Numbered from the stretch's first letter, positions 52,192 to 61,311 are shown. The stretch: DNA of 64,000 nucleotides from Blautia faecicola (GCF_004123145.1 NZ_SDKC01000001.1:1941501-2005500); one strand, 5' to 3'. Notes: generated by a model not told the origin, from the letters alone. Numbers and translations: made by a program.

Positions 52192-52613
52192 GAAGCCTGT
52201 CCGGGATTATTCGTATACTTTACGATTCTTTTTCCAGTCATATAACCGCAGCTCTCCAGTCCACAGGTTAATACCTGACGAAACTTTCTGTCGGAAAGCT
52301 GAAGTACCGTGCCATCATCCAGTTCCATTCTGCAATACGGAACACATTCCATCTCTTCATCATCAGCATTACCGGTAAACTTATACATGTTTTTCCGGTT
52401 GATCACTCCGATTTCTTCTAATGTATTCACCATGCGGTACACGGTTGCGGCCCCGATACTGGGATCTTGTTTGCAGGCTTTGTAATAAATCTCCTTGCAA
52501 CAAGAGCAGTCCTCATCCAGAATAATATCAAGGATGATGCGCCGCTGCCGGGTGATCCGGCAGCCACGCTCTCTTAATTTTGAAATTATGATACTCTTTG
52601 GCTCTTTCTGCAA
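52188..52613 (-). CDS. divergent Fur-family regulator
   Basis: 141 residues. The winged helix fits Fur (RGCRITRQRRIILDII; GAATVYRMVNTLEEIGVI). In place of the His-rich metal site after the first helices it has DEDCSCCKEIYYKAC, and the C-terminal domain lacks the HHDHLIC segment but has MECVPYCRMEL and TCGLESCGY. It is thus Cys-rich and may sense metal through thiolates or redox. It lies after the feo genes on the same strand. The stop codon falls in the 166-bp repeat, so the original C-terminus may have differed. Confidence 0.85.
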   Translation of the reverse strand: MQKEPKSIIISKLRERGCRITRQRRIILDIILDEDCSCCKEIYYKACKQDPSIGAATVYRMVNTLEEIGVINRKNMYKFTGNADDEEMECVPYCRMELDDGTVLQLSDRKFRQVLTCGLESCGYMTGKRIVKYTNNPGQAS

Positions 52614-52641
52614 TTAATGTCAACACCTCCAAATAGTACCT

Positions 52642-52782
52642 TTAATGGCTGCAATGTCCTCCGCAATGTGAGCAGTCACCACCGCACTGCAGTGATTTTC
52701 CGTTCTTTTTATCTTTTACCATACTGCGGACGATAAGTGCTACCACACCAACCAGAACCGCGCCAACAACTACTGTTCCCAT
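52642..52782 (-). CDS. FeoB-associated Cys-rich membrane peptide
   Basis: 46 residues: one hydrophobic helix (MGTVVVGAVLVGVVALIV), a basic stretch, and a Cys/His tail CGGDCSHCGGHCSH. The ATG at 52782 has AAAGGAG before it. This is the FeoB-associated family found after feoB in Clostridia; the tail may accept or pass on ferrous iron at the inner face. It starts 38 nt after feoB. Confidence 0.9.
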   Translation of the reverse strand: MGTVVVGAVLVGVVALIVRSMVKDKKNGKSLQCGGDCSHCGGHCSH

Positions 52783-52820
52783 GCAAAGGTCTCCTTTCTT
52801 AAAGTCAGATCAGACTTTTC

Positions 52821-54962
52821 TTACGCAACTTTCAATGATTTACTTTCTTTATAAGGTCTGAACAGCATATACAGGAATGCAATCAGCAGTACAACCGCAA
52901 CTACTGTCCACAGTCCGAATCCACCACCGGTAAACAGGTTACCAAACTGATAGATACACAGAGATACGATATAAGCAAGACCACACTGATATCCGATAGC
53001 GAACCAGAACCATTTTGCATTATTCATCTCACGTTTGATAGCTCCCATTGCTGCGAAGCAAGGTGCACATAACAGGTTGAATACCAGGAATCCGTATGCT
53101 GCGATCGGAGTCATAACCTGTGCCAGGTTGCCCCAGATCTCAGAACCATTTTCTGCAACTTCTGCAAAACCGAACAGCATACCGAAGGTAGCTACTACGT
53201 TTTCTTTTGCGATCAGACCGGTGATTGCTGCAACTGCCATCTTCCATCCTTCACCGGCTTTTGTCCAGCCAAGAGGAGCAAAGATCGGAGCGATCACGTT
53301 GCCGATGGATGCCAGAATACTGTCATTTAACTGTTCTGCATCCAGCATACCGAATTTTCCGTCTACCCATCCGAAGCTCATCAGGAACCACAGAATGATG
53401 GTAGATAACAGGATGATGGTACCTGCTTTTTTGATGAAGGACCATCCACGCTCCCACATACTTCTCAGTACGTTTCCAACTGTTGGCATATGGTAAGCCG
53501 GCAGCTCCATAACGAACGGAGCAGGTTCTCCGGAGAACATTTTTGTTTTCTTTAAGATAATACCAGAGCAGATAATAGCAGCAACACCTACAAAGTAAGC
53601 ACTCCATGCTACCCATCCTGCGTTATTAAAGAATGCACCTGCGATCAGGGCAATGATCGGCAGTTTTGCTCCACAAGGAACAAAGGTGGTTGTCATGATT
53701 GTCATCTTACGGTCTCTGTCGCTCTCGATGGTACGGGATGCCATGATACCAGGAACACCACAACCGGAACCGATCAGCATCGGGATGAAAGATTTTCCGG
53801 AAAGACCGAATTTACGGAAGATACGGTCCATGATGAATGCTACACGGGCCATGTATCCACAACCTTCCAGGAATGCCAGGAAGATAAACAGTACCAGCAT
53901 CTGCGGTACGAAACCAAGTACAGCACCAACACCGGCTACGATACCATCAAGGATCAGTCCCTGTAACCAGTCAGCACAGTTCACAGCTACCAGCGCTTTC
54001 TCAATTGCCGGAGGAATGATATCACCGAACAGAACATCGTTTGTCCAGTCTGTCAGGAATCCACCTACTGTTGTAATAGATACATAGTAAACAATAAACA
54101 TAACTACTGCGAAGATTGGCAGTGCCAGCCAACGGTTAGTTACGATACGGTCGATCTTATCGGATACGGTCATTCCGCCCTTCTGACCTTTTGTTACGCA
54201 TTTTCCGATAATAGAGGAGATATATACATATCTTTCATTTGTGATAATACTTTCGGTATCATCATCGAATGCATCTTCCAGAGTTTTGATCTCAGCGGAT
54301 ACATCCGGAACAGATTTCATCTGTTCTTTGATCTTGTCATCCTTCTCCAGAAGTTTGATCGCAAAGAATCTCTTCTGTGCTTCCGGGATATCCGTGCCAA
54401 GCATGGTTCCTACAGCCGTGATCGCATCTTCCACTTTACTGTCGAACTCATGTACCGGTGTGACTTCGTTCTTTCTCTCTGCAAGACTTATTGCTTTCTC
54501 AGCTGCTTTCTGGATTCCGGTGCCTTTCAGTGCGGATATTTCCACAACCTCGCATCCTAACAGTTTGCTCAGTTTGTCAGTATGTATCTTGTCACCCGCT
54601 TTTTCTACCAGGTCCATCATGTTGACAGCCATAACAACCGGAATACCCAGTTCCATGATCTGTGTGGACAGATACAGGTTACGTTCGATGTTGGTACCAT
54701 CTACGATGTTGATGATCGCATCTGGTCTTTCATTGATCAGATAGTTTCTGGCTACGACTTCTTCCAGAGTGTATGGAGACAGGGAATAGATACCCGGTAA
54801 GTCCATGATAGTCACATCTTTATGACCTTTTAACTTACCTTCTTTTTTCTCCACCGTTACGCCCGGCCAGTTACCTACAAACTGATTGGAACCGGTCAGC
54901 GCATTAAACAATGTTGTCTTACCGCAGTTAGGATTACCTGCTAATGCAATTTTAACTGACAT
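52821..54962 (-). CDS. feoB: ferrous iron transporter FeoB
   Basis: 713 residues: G-protein domain with GNPNCGKTTLFNALTG (8-23), DLPGIYSLSPYT and NMMDL, a helical spacer, then two Gate domains (GCGVPGIMASRTI; CGAKLPIIALI) with about ten membrane helices. It imports Fe2+. It belongs to feoA-feoA-feoB-Cys-peptide, under a promoter overlapped by regulator palindromes (55588-55618). Confidence 0.97.
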   Translation of the reverse strand: MSVKIALAGNPNCGKTTLFNALTGSNQFVGNWPGVTVEKKEGKLKGHKDVTIMDLPGIYSLSPYTLEEVVARNYLINERPDAIINIVDGTNIERNLYLSTQIMELGIPVVMAVNMMDLVEKAGDKIHTDKLSKLLGCEVVEISALKGTGIQKAAEKAISLAERKNEVTPVHEFDSKVEDAITAVGTMLGTDIPEAQKRFFAIKLLEKDDKIKEQMKSVPDVSAEIKTLEDAFDDDTESIITNERYVYISSIIGKCVTKGQKGGMTVSDKIDRIVTNRWLALPIFAVVMFIVYYVSITTVGGFLTDWTNDVLFGDIIPPAIEKALVAVNCADWLQGLILDGIVAGVGAVLGFVPQMLVLFIFLAFLEGCGYMARVAFIMDRIFRKFGLSGKSFIPMLIGSGCGVPGIMASRTIESDRDRKMTIMTTTFVPCGAKLPIIALIAGAFFNNAGWVAWSAYFVGVAAIICSGIILKKTKMFSGEPAPFVMELPAYHMPTVGNVLRSMWERGWSFIKKAGTIILLSTIILWFLMSFGWVDGKFGMLDAEQLNDSILASIGNVIAPIFAPLGWTKAGEGWKMAVAAITGLIAKENVVATFGMLFGFAEVAENGSEIWGNLAQVMTPIAAYGFLVFNLLCAPCFAAMGAIKREMNNAKWFWFAIGYQCGLAYIVSLCIYQFGNLFTGGGFGLWTVVAVVLLIAFLYMLFRPYKESKSLKVA

Positions 54963-55067
54963 TTTTTTGCTCCTTTTTCTTATTTGTTGAAATGTTGTTA
55001 TACATTCCTACTAATTTTTGGTCTGCGCTATCTTTTATTAGCTTTCGCTAACGCACAGGCAAAAAAA

Positions 55068-55289
55068 TTATTCAACCTCAATCATTTCGGCATCGGCTTT
55101 ACGAAGAGATAATTCATACCCTCTTACGGTTACTTCCACCGGATCACCTAACGGTGCAACTTTGCGTACATATACACTTACGCCTTTGGTGATACCCATG
55201 TCCATGATTCTTCTTTTTACAGGGCCTTCACCATGCAATCTCTTTACTGTGACTGTCTGTCCAACAGCAATCTCTTTCAGAGTTTTCAT
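55068..55289 (-). CDS. feoA: FeoA-family protein (second copy)
   Basis: 73 residues from the ATG at 55289 with GGGAGA upstream; the longer frame overlaps the first feoA. SH3-like FeoA fold: MKTLKEIAVGQTVTVKRL, KRRIMDMGITKGVSVYVRK. It modulates FeoB GTPase or assembly. Confidence 0.92.
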   Translation of the reverse strand: MKTLKEIAVGQTVTVKRLHGEGPVKRRIMDMGITKGVSVYVRKVAPLGDPVEVTVRGYELSLRKADAEMIEVE

Positions 55290-55323
55290 AACATTCTCCC
55301 TCTTTCCTTGATAATCCGCCTGC

Positions 55324-55536
55324 TTATACCATGATGCGGTTTGCCATGTCTTTTCCGATTGCCACACGTGAATCTTTTACATTCACAATCAGGTTTCCTT
55401 CGATTTCAGACACGACCGTAACCTCTCCTCCAGTTACGAATCCAAGATTCTCAAGGAATTTTCTTGTTTCTTCTTTTCCGCCAACTTTTTTGATTGTGTT
55501 AGTTTCTCCTGGTTTTACCATAGATAACGGCATCAT
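55324..55536 (-). CDS. feoA: FeoA-family protein (first copy)
   Basis: 70 residues, start at 55536 or the next ATG (55533), behind GAGGTTG. It has an SH3-like fold (MVKPGETNTIKKVGGKEETRKFLENLGFV) and differs strongly from the second copy, so the two may form a heteromeric cap for FeoB. Confidence 0.92.
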   Translation of the reverse strand: MMPLSMVKPGETNTIKKVGGKEETRKFLENLGFVTGGEVTVVSEIEGNLIVNVKDSRVAIGKDMANRIMV

Positions 55537-55587
55537 ATCAACCTCTTTTCTTCAATGTGAACACAATGATTTTGTTCCTTACTGGGG

Positions 55588-55618
55588 TTAGTATATGCTA
55601 ATAGCTATTAGATGTCAA
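55588..55618 (-). promoter_or_regulatory. feo promoter overlapped by tandem palindromes
   Basis: TTGACA, 17-bp spacer, TATACT on the minus strand. The spacer and -10 are covered by two overlapping palindromes, TTAGTATATGCTAA (55588-55601) and CTAATAGCTATTAG (55598-55611), of the TTAG..CTAA type bound by DtxR-family iron repressors. The divergent DtxR-like protein is the natural candidate. Confidence 0.8.
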
Positions 55619-55678
55619 GTACTAATTGGAAATTTTTTTCATTAATTGATTTCCGACAGAAAAATGCAGTTTACTCGG

Positions 55679-55707
55679 TTGTAATATTGTAATATTTGTG
55701 GTATACT
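55679..55707 (+). promoter_or_regulatory. promoter of the DtxR-type regulator
   Basis: TTGTAA, 17-bp spacer, TATACT; it gives a leader of about 150 nt. Confidence 0.65.
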
Positions 55708-55722
55708 TACATATACTTAATG

Positions 55723-55783
55723 AGTAGCTATCCGGTATTTGGAAGTTTCAGATAAGTTTTCTGGATAGTTGCTTTTATTATTT
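55723..55783 (+). terminator. hairpin with U-rich tail in the DtxR-gene leader
   Basis: AGTAGCTATCCGG can pair with CTGGATAGTTGCT (with G-U pairs), followed by TTTATTATTTT. It resembles a leader attenuator, 80 nt before the start codon. Confidence 0.5.
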
Positions 55784-55863
55784 TGTATATCAACAATTGA
55801 TCGGGTGGATTAGTTTTGATTTACTTATTTATAGTGGAATTGTACATGAAGGGGGTTTGTATT

Positions 55864-56232
55864 ATGGCAAAAAATGAATCAGCAGAAAATTATCTGGAGA
55901 CGATTCTGATACTGAGTAAAAAACTTCCAGTTGTTCGTTCCGTAGATATCGCCACTGAATTAGGTTATAAAAAATCCAGTGTAAGTGTGGCAATGAAGCA
56001 CCTGAGAGAACATCAGCATATTACAGTCACCGATGCTGGATTCATATATCTTACTGAATCCGGGAGAGAGATTGCAGAGATGATTTACGAGCGGCACGAG
56101 CTGCTGTCTTCCTGGCTGATGCATCTGGGTGTACCGGAAGAGATTGCAACGGAAGATGCTTGTAAGATGGAGCATGTGATCAGTAAGGAGAGTTTTGAGG
56201 CTATTAAGAAGCATGTGGGTGTGCTGTCGTAA
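55864..56232 (+). CDS. DtxR/MntR-type metalloregulator (short form)
   Basis: 122 residues from the ATG at 55864, which has AAGGGGG upstream. A winged helix (PVVRSVDIATELGYKKSSVSVAMKHL) and a dimerisation domain with likely metal ligands (MIYERHELL, EDACKMEHVISKESF) are present; the SH3 domain is absent, as in MntR-size forms. It is divergent from feoAAB and probably represses it with Fe2+ or Mn2+. The IS256 element follows 50 nt after the stop. Confidence 0.92.
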   Translation: MAKNESAENYLETILILSKKLPVVRSVDIATELGYKKSSVSVAMKHLREHQHITVTDAGFIYLTESGREIAEMIYERHELLSSWLMHLGVPEEIATEDACKMEHVISKESFEAIKKHVGVLS

Positions 56233-56282
56233 GTGCAAATATACGCTTTGTAGATTTATCTATTTATACTGATTCTTATTTT

Positions 56283-57783
56283 GAGCCTGTGAAAAAAATT
56301 CTGTAAATTAAACAATATAAAGGTCTTCTATGATAAAATATTAAAATCATAGGAGGCCTTTTATTATGGCAAACAGAAAAAAAGAAGTTTACAAACCAAA
56401 ACCAATGACTGAAGGAAAGAGAAATCTGATTCAGGGATTGCTCCAAGAGTATGATATCCAGTCTGCTGACGATATCCAGGAGGCATTAAAGGATCTTCTG
56501 TCCGGAACAATCCAAGATATGCTTGAAACAGAAATGGATAATCATCTTGGCTATGATCGTTATGAAAGATCCGGCGAGCCTAACTATCGCAATGGAACCA
56601 AGCCTAAGACCGTTCGAAGCAAATATGGTGAATTTGAGGTCAATGTTCCTCAGGATCGCCAGAGTTCCTTTGAGCCGCAGGTGCTTCCAAAACGCCAGAA
56701 AGACATCTCTTCCATCGATGACAAGATCATTTCGATGTATGCAAAAGGAATGACCACACGACAGATTTCAGAAACGATAGAGGATATTTATGGTTTTGAA
56801 GTCAGTGAAGGAATGGTATCCGATATCACAGATAAGCTTCTTCCCAGAATAGAAGAATGGCAAACTCGCCCATTGTCAGCGGTATATCCAATCGTTTTTA
56901 TTGATGCTGTACATTTTTCTGTGCGTGACGATGGTGTGATCAGAAAGCTTGCTGCATATGTCGTCCTTGGAATTAACGAAGACGGAATGAAAGAAGTATT
57001 AAGCATTGTTGTAGGTGAAAATGAAAGCAGCAAGTATTGGCTGTCAGTGCTGAATAGTCTGAAAAATCGAGGCGTTCAGGACATTCTTATTCTCTGCTCT
57101 GATGGACTGACAGGAATCAAGGATGCAATCTCTGCCGCATTTCCTGAAACGGAACAACAGCGCTGCATAGTGCATATGGTGAGAAATACACTCAAATACG
57201 TTGCAAACAAGGATATGAAGTCTTTTGCTAAAGACTTAAAAACAATCTATACAGCTGCCGATGAAGAAGCTGCCAGAAAACAGTTAAAGACCGTTACCGA
57301 AAAATGGTCGGGACAATATCCGAGTGCCATGAACCGCTGGCATGATAACTGGGACGCAATCTCCCCGATTTTTAAATTTTCCAAAGAGGTTCGTACTGCG
57401 TTTTATACTACAAATGCCATTGAATCGTTGAATTCATGCTATCGCAGGCTAAACAAGCAGAGAAGCGTATTTCCGAGTTCACAGGCACTGTTGAAAGCAC
57501 TATACCTGGGGACTTTTGAAATAGCCAAAAAATGGACAATGCCAATCCGTAATTGGGGCAAAGTCCGTGGTGAACTCGAAATCATGTACCCGGACAGAAT
57601 GCAGATATAGCAATAAAAGCCGGAATATCAAGAGTAAATATACGCCCAGAATTCTCTGGGCGCTCTTGACATATCAGCTTCTTTTTGCTATTAAATAAAC
57701 AACGGCTTAACACAGAAATCTGCTGTTAAGCCGCATCAATTATCATAGAAGATCTGAATTTACAGAAAAAATTTCACACCGTC
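56283..57783 (+). mobile_element. IS256-family insertion sequence, complete
   Basis: 1501 bp. The imperfect terminal repeats begin GAGCCTGTGAAA and, at the other end read inward, GACGGTGTGAAA; both go on to TTCTGTAAATT and share ATCTTCTATGATA-like inner repeats. The element is bounded by the 8-bp direct repeat CTTATTTT (56275-56282 and 57784-57791), a proper target duplication. The 170-bp tail after the transposase has two hairpins (CGCCCAGA/TCTGGGCG and CGGCTTAACA/TGTTAAGCCG). An intact recent insertion. Confidence 0.93.
56366..57610 (+). CDS. IS256-family (Mutator-type) transposase
   Basis: 414 residues, full length. The catalytic DDE triad is visible in IVFIDAVHF, LILCSDGLTGI and NAIESLNSCYRRL, and the zinc-like/HTH region lies at the N-terminus (LLSGTIQDMLETEMDNHLGY). 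It moves the element by copy-out-paste-in. No frameshift is seen, so it is probably active. Confidence 0.97.
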   Translation: MANRKKEVYKPKPMTEGKRNLIQGLLQEYDIQSADDIQEALKDLLSGTIQDMLETEMDNHLGYDRYERSGEPNYRNGTKPKTVRSKYGEFEVNVPQDRQSSFEPQVLPKRQKDISSIDDKIISMYAKGMTTRQISETIEDIYGFEVSEGMVSDITDKLLPRIEEWQTRPLSAVYPIVFIDAVHFSVRDDGVIRKLAAYVVLGINEDGMKEVLSIVVGENESSKYWLSVLNSLKNRGVQDILILCSDGLTGIKDAISAAFPETEQQRCIVHMVRNTLKYVANKDMKSFAKDLKTIYTAADEEAARKQLKTVTEKWSGQYPSAMNRWHDNWDAISPIFKFSKEVRTAFYTTNAIESLNSCYRRLNKQRSVFPSSQALLKALYLGTFEIAKKWTMPIRNWGKVRGELEIMYPDRMQI

Positions 57784-57812
57784 CTTATTTTTACTTTACC
57801 ATCAAATAAAAC

Positions 57813-57850
57813 AATCCAGACAAGCTTGAATGTTTTCATCTGTCTGGATT
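57813..57850. terminator. bidirectional terminator, separated from its gene by the IS
   Basis: AATCCAGACA and TGTCTGGATT arms around an 18-nt loop, T-rich on both sides. Before the IS came it would have stood about 90 nt after the DtxR-type gene; it also serves the minus-strand gene at 57906. Confidence 0.8.
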
Positions 57851-57905
57851 ATTTTATTTTGTATCATCTAAAATTTATTCTTCTCGTGTAGAATTAAACC
57901 ATTCA

Positions 57906-59624
57906 TCAATCTCTTTCTCCATTGATTCTCTCAACAACAACCTTACATCTTTTCTTATAAAATGCTATACCATATAATACTATTTTATTTCTTCCATCAT
58001 TTTTTAAATATTCCTCATATCTTCGATTCCGTATCTGTGTAATCGCATTCTCACAGGATTTATTCAAACCAGAGGCTACCCTTGCATGCTTCAACTCAAA
58101 AATAATCCCTGCATCCGGATCTTCCGGTTCAATAATAATATCCGCAAATCCTTCACCCGCTTCTACATTTGATCTTACCAGCCAGTTGGAATTTCCTGCC
58201 AAAAGTCCAGCTAAAAATGTATGATAAGAATTTTCTTTCTCTGCATCCGGTGCTTTCGTGTCAAAAACACTAATCGTATTACTGAGTGTCCTATTCAGAT
58301 AGTTCTCTATGCATTCTGTATTTCCTTCTTCCACAGCTTTCCAGAATGCTGTTAGGTTTTCCGTATTCCTTAATATATTTTCCCTGAACCATTCCTGAAT
58401 CTGCAATTTATATACTTCTCTGACCTCTCTATTAGGAATCATCAGCTTATATGCTCCGGTTTCAGTTACCCCTGCCTGCGTCAAATATCCTGTTGTAAAC
58501 AAAACACTCCATAAATTATCAATACTGGTATCAATTTCATCGTATGTTAATTCTAACCGAATAAATTTCTCCATCGGCTCTCCTGCAATCAGACGCTCAA
58601 TTTCATCCCGCGTTGTTTTATTTGCCTTATCAATAAAACATTTTACAAGTTCATTGCTGCTCGTATTCAACCAGTACGACTGTGGTTTTGCATCCGGTTC
58701 TTTGCACAGTCTGTCCACATGATTAATAACATCCCAAGGGCAGAAAATATCTGCATCTCCGAATCGATAACCATCATACCATTCCTTCGTTTCTTCAAGA
58801 TGCGAGGCCATCCCATACGCTTTCAGCAAATTTTCAACTTCATTTTCTGTAAATCCAAACTGTTCATCAAAACGGGCATCTGTAATAGAAAGTACCTTAA
58901 AATTATTTAGACCTGTAAAAATACTTTCTTTTGAAACTCTCAAACACCCTGTTAAAACAGAAAACTGTAAAAAATTATTCGTTTTCAACGCATCTCCAAA
59001 AAGAGCTCGAATCAATGATACCATTTCTCGATAATAACCATTTTGGTATGCCTTATCCAATGGTACATCGTACTCATCGATCAAAATAATCGTCTTCTGT
59101 CCATAATGCCGAAATAACAGTTCTGACAATGTCTGCAAAGCTGATTCCAGTGTTTCTTCATCCATCGAATATTTTCCATCTTTTATCCGAATTAACGCCT
59201 TGTATCTTTCTTTTTCATTGTCTGTCAATCTGTCACTATTCTTCAAAAAGCAAAAGCGTTCTGCTTCCAGCGCAACTAATTTACTCAGCTTTGCTTTTGC
59301 TTTTTCAAATGTGTTTCCCTCTACACCTTTCATCGTCAAAAATACAATCGGGAACTTTCCCATATATTCTTCGCAAAAATCTTTTCTTTTTGAAATATAA
59401 AGATTATCAAATAAAGTCTTATCTGTTCCAATTTCAAAAAAACAGCGGAGCATACTCATATTTAAGGTTTTTCCAAAGCGTCGCGGTCTTGTAAAAAGAT
59501 TGACTTTTCCCCATTGCTCAAGGAGCTGTTCAATCAGTTTTGTTTTATCAATATAGTAAAAGCCGAGTCGACGGATTTCCTGAAAATCTTCGATACCAAC
59601 CGGTAATTTCAATGTTGTATCCAT
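57906..59624 (-). CDS. AAA-ATPase-like protein with C-terminal PD-(D/E)XK nuclease domain
   Basis: 572 residues from the ATG at 59624, which has AAGGAGAAAG upstream; 28 extra upstream codons are rejected. The N-terminal AAA_AAT domain has LPVGIEDFQEIRR, the P-loop RPRRFGKTLNMSML and Walker B TIILIDEYDVPLDKA. The C-terminal DUF1703 nuclease-like part has GFADIIIEP and IIFELKHAR, with the D..E-x-K acidic triad. This multi-copy family is common in gut Clostridia and Bacteroides; its role (mobile element, defence or toxin) is unproved. It is a single gene in AT-richer DNA. Confidence 0.9.
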   Translation of the reverse strand: MDTTLKLPVGIEDFQEIRRLGFYYIDKTKLIEQLLEQWGKVNLFTRPRRFGKTLNMSMLRCFFEIGTDKTLFDNLYISKRKDFCEEYMGKFPIVFLTMKGVEGNTFEKAKAKLSKLVALEAERFCFLKNSDRLTDNEKERYKALIRIKDGKYSMDEETLESALQTLSELLFRHYGQKTIILIDEYDVPLDKAYQNGYYREMVSLIRALFGDALKTNNFLQFSVLTGCLRVSKESIFTGLNNFKVLSITDARFDEQFGFTENEVENLLKAYGMASHLEETKEWYDGYRFGDADIFCPWDVINHVDRLCKEPDAKPQSYWLNTSSNELVKCFIDKANKTTRDEIERLIAGEPMEKFIRLELTYDEIDTSIDNLWSVLFTTGYLTQAGVTETGAYKLMIPNREVREVYKLQIQEWFRENILRNTENLTAFWKAVEEGNTECIENYLNRTLSNTISVFDTKAPDAEKENSYHTFLAGLLAGNSNWLVRSNVEAGEGFADIIIEPEDPDAGIIFELKHARVASGLNKSCENAITQIRNRRYEEYLKNDGRNKIVLYGIAFYKKRCKVVVERINGERD

Positions 59625-59791
59625 ACTCCACTTTCTCCTTTTCAAAGTTTTATTCACTGTATAACTTTTTAACATTCTATAATAAAAAAGCCAAACATAC
59701 AACCTCATTGTAACATATCAAAAAAGTTTCGGTGTGTTTATGTTATCTGACACCTTTCATCTTTACATTCATATGCTATCAGTCTGCTCAA

Positions 59792-61231
59792 TTATTGCTG
59801 ATACCTCACCCGATCTGTCCGAAGCACTAATTCCGGAATTCTGGCGTTGAACCAGATCTTACCCTCATTCCCCTCCGGATCAAATTCCTGGTAATATCTG
59901 TTTCCATAGATATCCCCATATTGTATCTTTATTTTAGAATAGGGTCTGTATTCAAACATCAGGTATTTTTTCTCCCCTACGTGCATACTTGTTATCATGC
60001 ATCCATCATCCAAACCGTACCCCATCACAGTTACGTCAAACGCTTCATCTTTGCCGACATTTTCCACTGCCAGCACTATACTTTCCGGACCACAATCCCG
60101 GATATAACATGGGGCTGTCTGTTCCAGTTTTTCCATCATCTCTATTCGATCTTCTTCTACAGGAACCGTATTCAGTCGAAAATGAGGAAGGGCACCCATT
60201 CGTTCCTGATGATTATCTACTTTATAACTTCTCTTAATGATCAGATATGTAGTAAAAATCGTTACCAATCCCGCAATAACCGAACCTACGATACTTCCGT
60301 AAAATCCATACAATGTTCCAAAATCTGCTCCCGGCGCCCCTTGTTGCTGCAAAGTCTGGAATTGTTTTATAAAAAGTCCAATCACAGCAAACGAAAAACC
60401 AATCATCACCGTCAGACAGATAACAGAAAAGAACTTTTCTCTTTTATATTTTCTCTCACTATACGCCGGTTCCTTCCAAACACGATTCGGAGCCGTCATA
60501 TAAGTCATTCTCCGACCACGATCAGCCACCCGATCTCCAAAACTTGTAATTTGATTTCCCAACCAGTTCACTATATGCATCTTTGCTTTCGCCACATTCG
60601 GCAAATCTCTCAGCACACTAAACGCTTTTTCTACACACTCTTCAATTGCCGCTTTTCTCGCATAATCACACCAGAAATATGTTTCGCAGGTTCTTTTCTG
60701 ATATCCTGCTGCCTGCAGCAACATCTTTGCATGTTTGGGAGAAATTTGAAAAATTCCCGAACACTCATGAACTGTGTAACTGTCTTTTATCCAAATAGCA
60801 TGCAGTACATCCGAAACATATACCCCTTTCGAAAGTATAAAACGCTTAAAATATCTGTAATCCAGGTGCCTTCCCTTTGGTTCCCATTTTCTTATACATT
60901 CCCGGTAAAATCCCGAAAACACTTTCAGCAATTCCTGACGATCTGTTTCATCTCCGACAGCATACGATACATTTTCTACTGTAACAGTCTCATGGTTCTG
61001 TATCTCAAATGTTTTCAGGAAATCCCCCATTGTAGCTGCTTTCAGCGGAACCTTCCATTGCATACTTCCGTTCAGCATCATGAATGGTACTGTGGTAAAT
61101 CGTTCTGTCTTTGTCTGACTACGATTCCCATACTGCGAAAATATTGCATAGCTCTCCGGAAAATTTTCCGAAACAAACCTGTCTATTGTCTGCTGTGCAT
61201 CAATTTCATTAACCGCAAATACTTTACTCAT
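59792..61231 (-). CDS. unrecognised two-helix membrane protein
   Basis: 479 residues. About 265 cytoplasmic residues (His, Tyr and Cys rich: CETYFWCDYARKA) are followed by helices at 267-288 (FFSVICLTVMIGFSFAVIGL) and 308-332 (GFYGSIVGSVIAGLVTIFTTYL), with a Gln/Gly loop between, then about 145 residues predicted to be beta-rich. With two helices, both ends face the cytoplasm. I do not recognise the family. It is a single gene between the nuclease-like gene and the ATPase cassette. Confidence 0.65.
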   Translation of the reverse strand: MSKVFAVNEIDAQQTIDRFVSENFPESYAIFSQYGNRSQTKTERFTTVPFMMLNGSMQWKVPLKAATMGDFLKTFEIQNHETVTVENVSYAVGDETDRQELLKVFSGFYRECIRKWEPKGRHLDYRYFKRFILSKGVYVSDVLHAIWIKDSYTVHECSGIFQISPKHAKMLLQAAGYQKRTCETYFWCDYARKAAIEECVEKAFSVLRDLPNVAKAKMHIVNWLGNQITSFGDRVADRGRRMTYMTAPNRVWKEPAYSERKYKREKFFSVICLTVMIGFSFAVIGLFIKQFQTLQQQGAPGADFGTLYGFYGSIVGSVIAGLVTIFTTYLIIKRSYKVDNHQERMGALPHFRLNTVPVEEDRIEMMEKLEQTAPCYIRDCGPESIVLAVENVGKDEAFDVTVMGYGLDDGCMITSMHVGEKKYLMFEYRPYSKIKIQYGDIYGNRYYQEFDPEGNEGKIWFNARIPELVLRTDRVRYQQ

Positions 61232-61311
61232 ATTTATATTAATCTCCCTTTCCGAGCGCTTATAGCTTTAGATTAAAAGAGCGGTCTGACATTTACGTTT
61301 CTGCTTGTAAG

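Noticed and set aside
59921-61276. 451-codon plus-strand frame opposite the membrane protein gene
   Set aside because: His/Ser/Phe-rich antisense shadow. The minus-strand protein has plausible membrane helices and composition.
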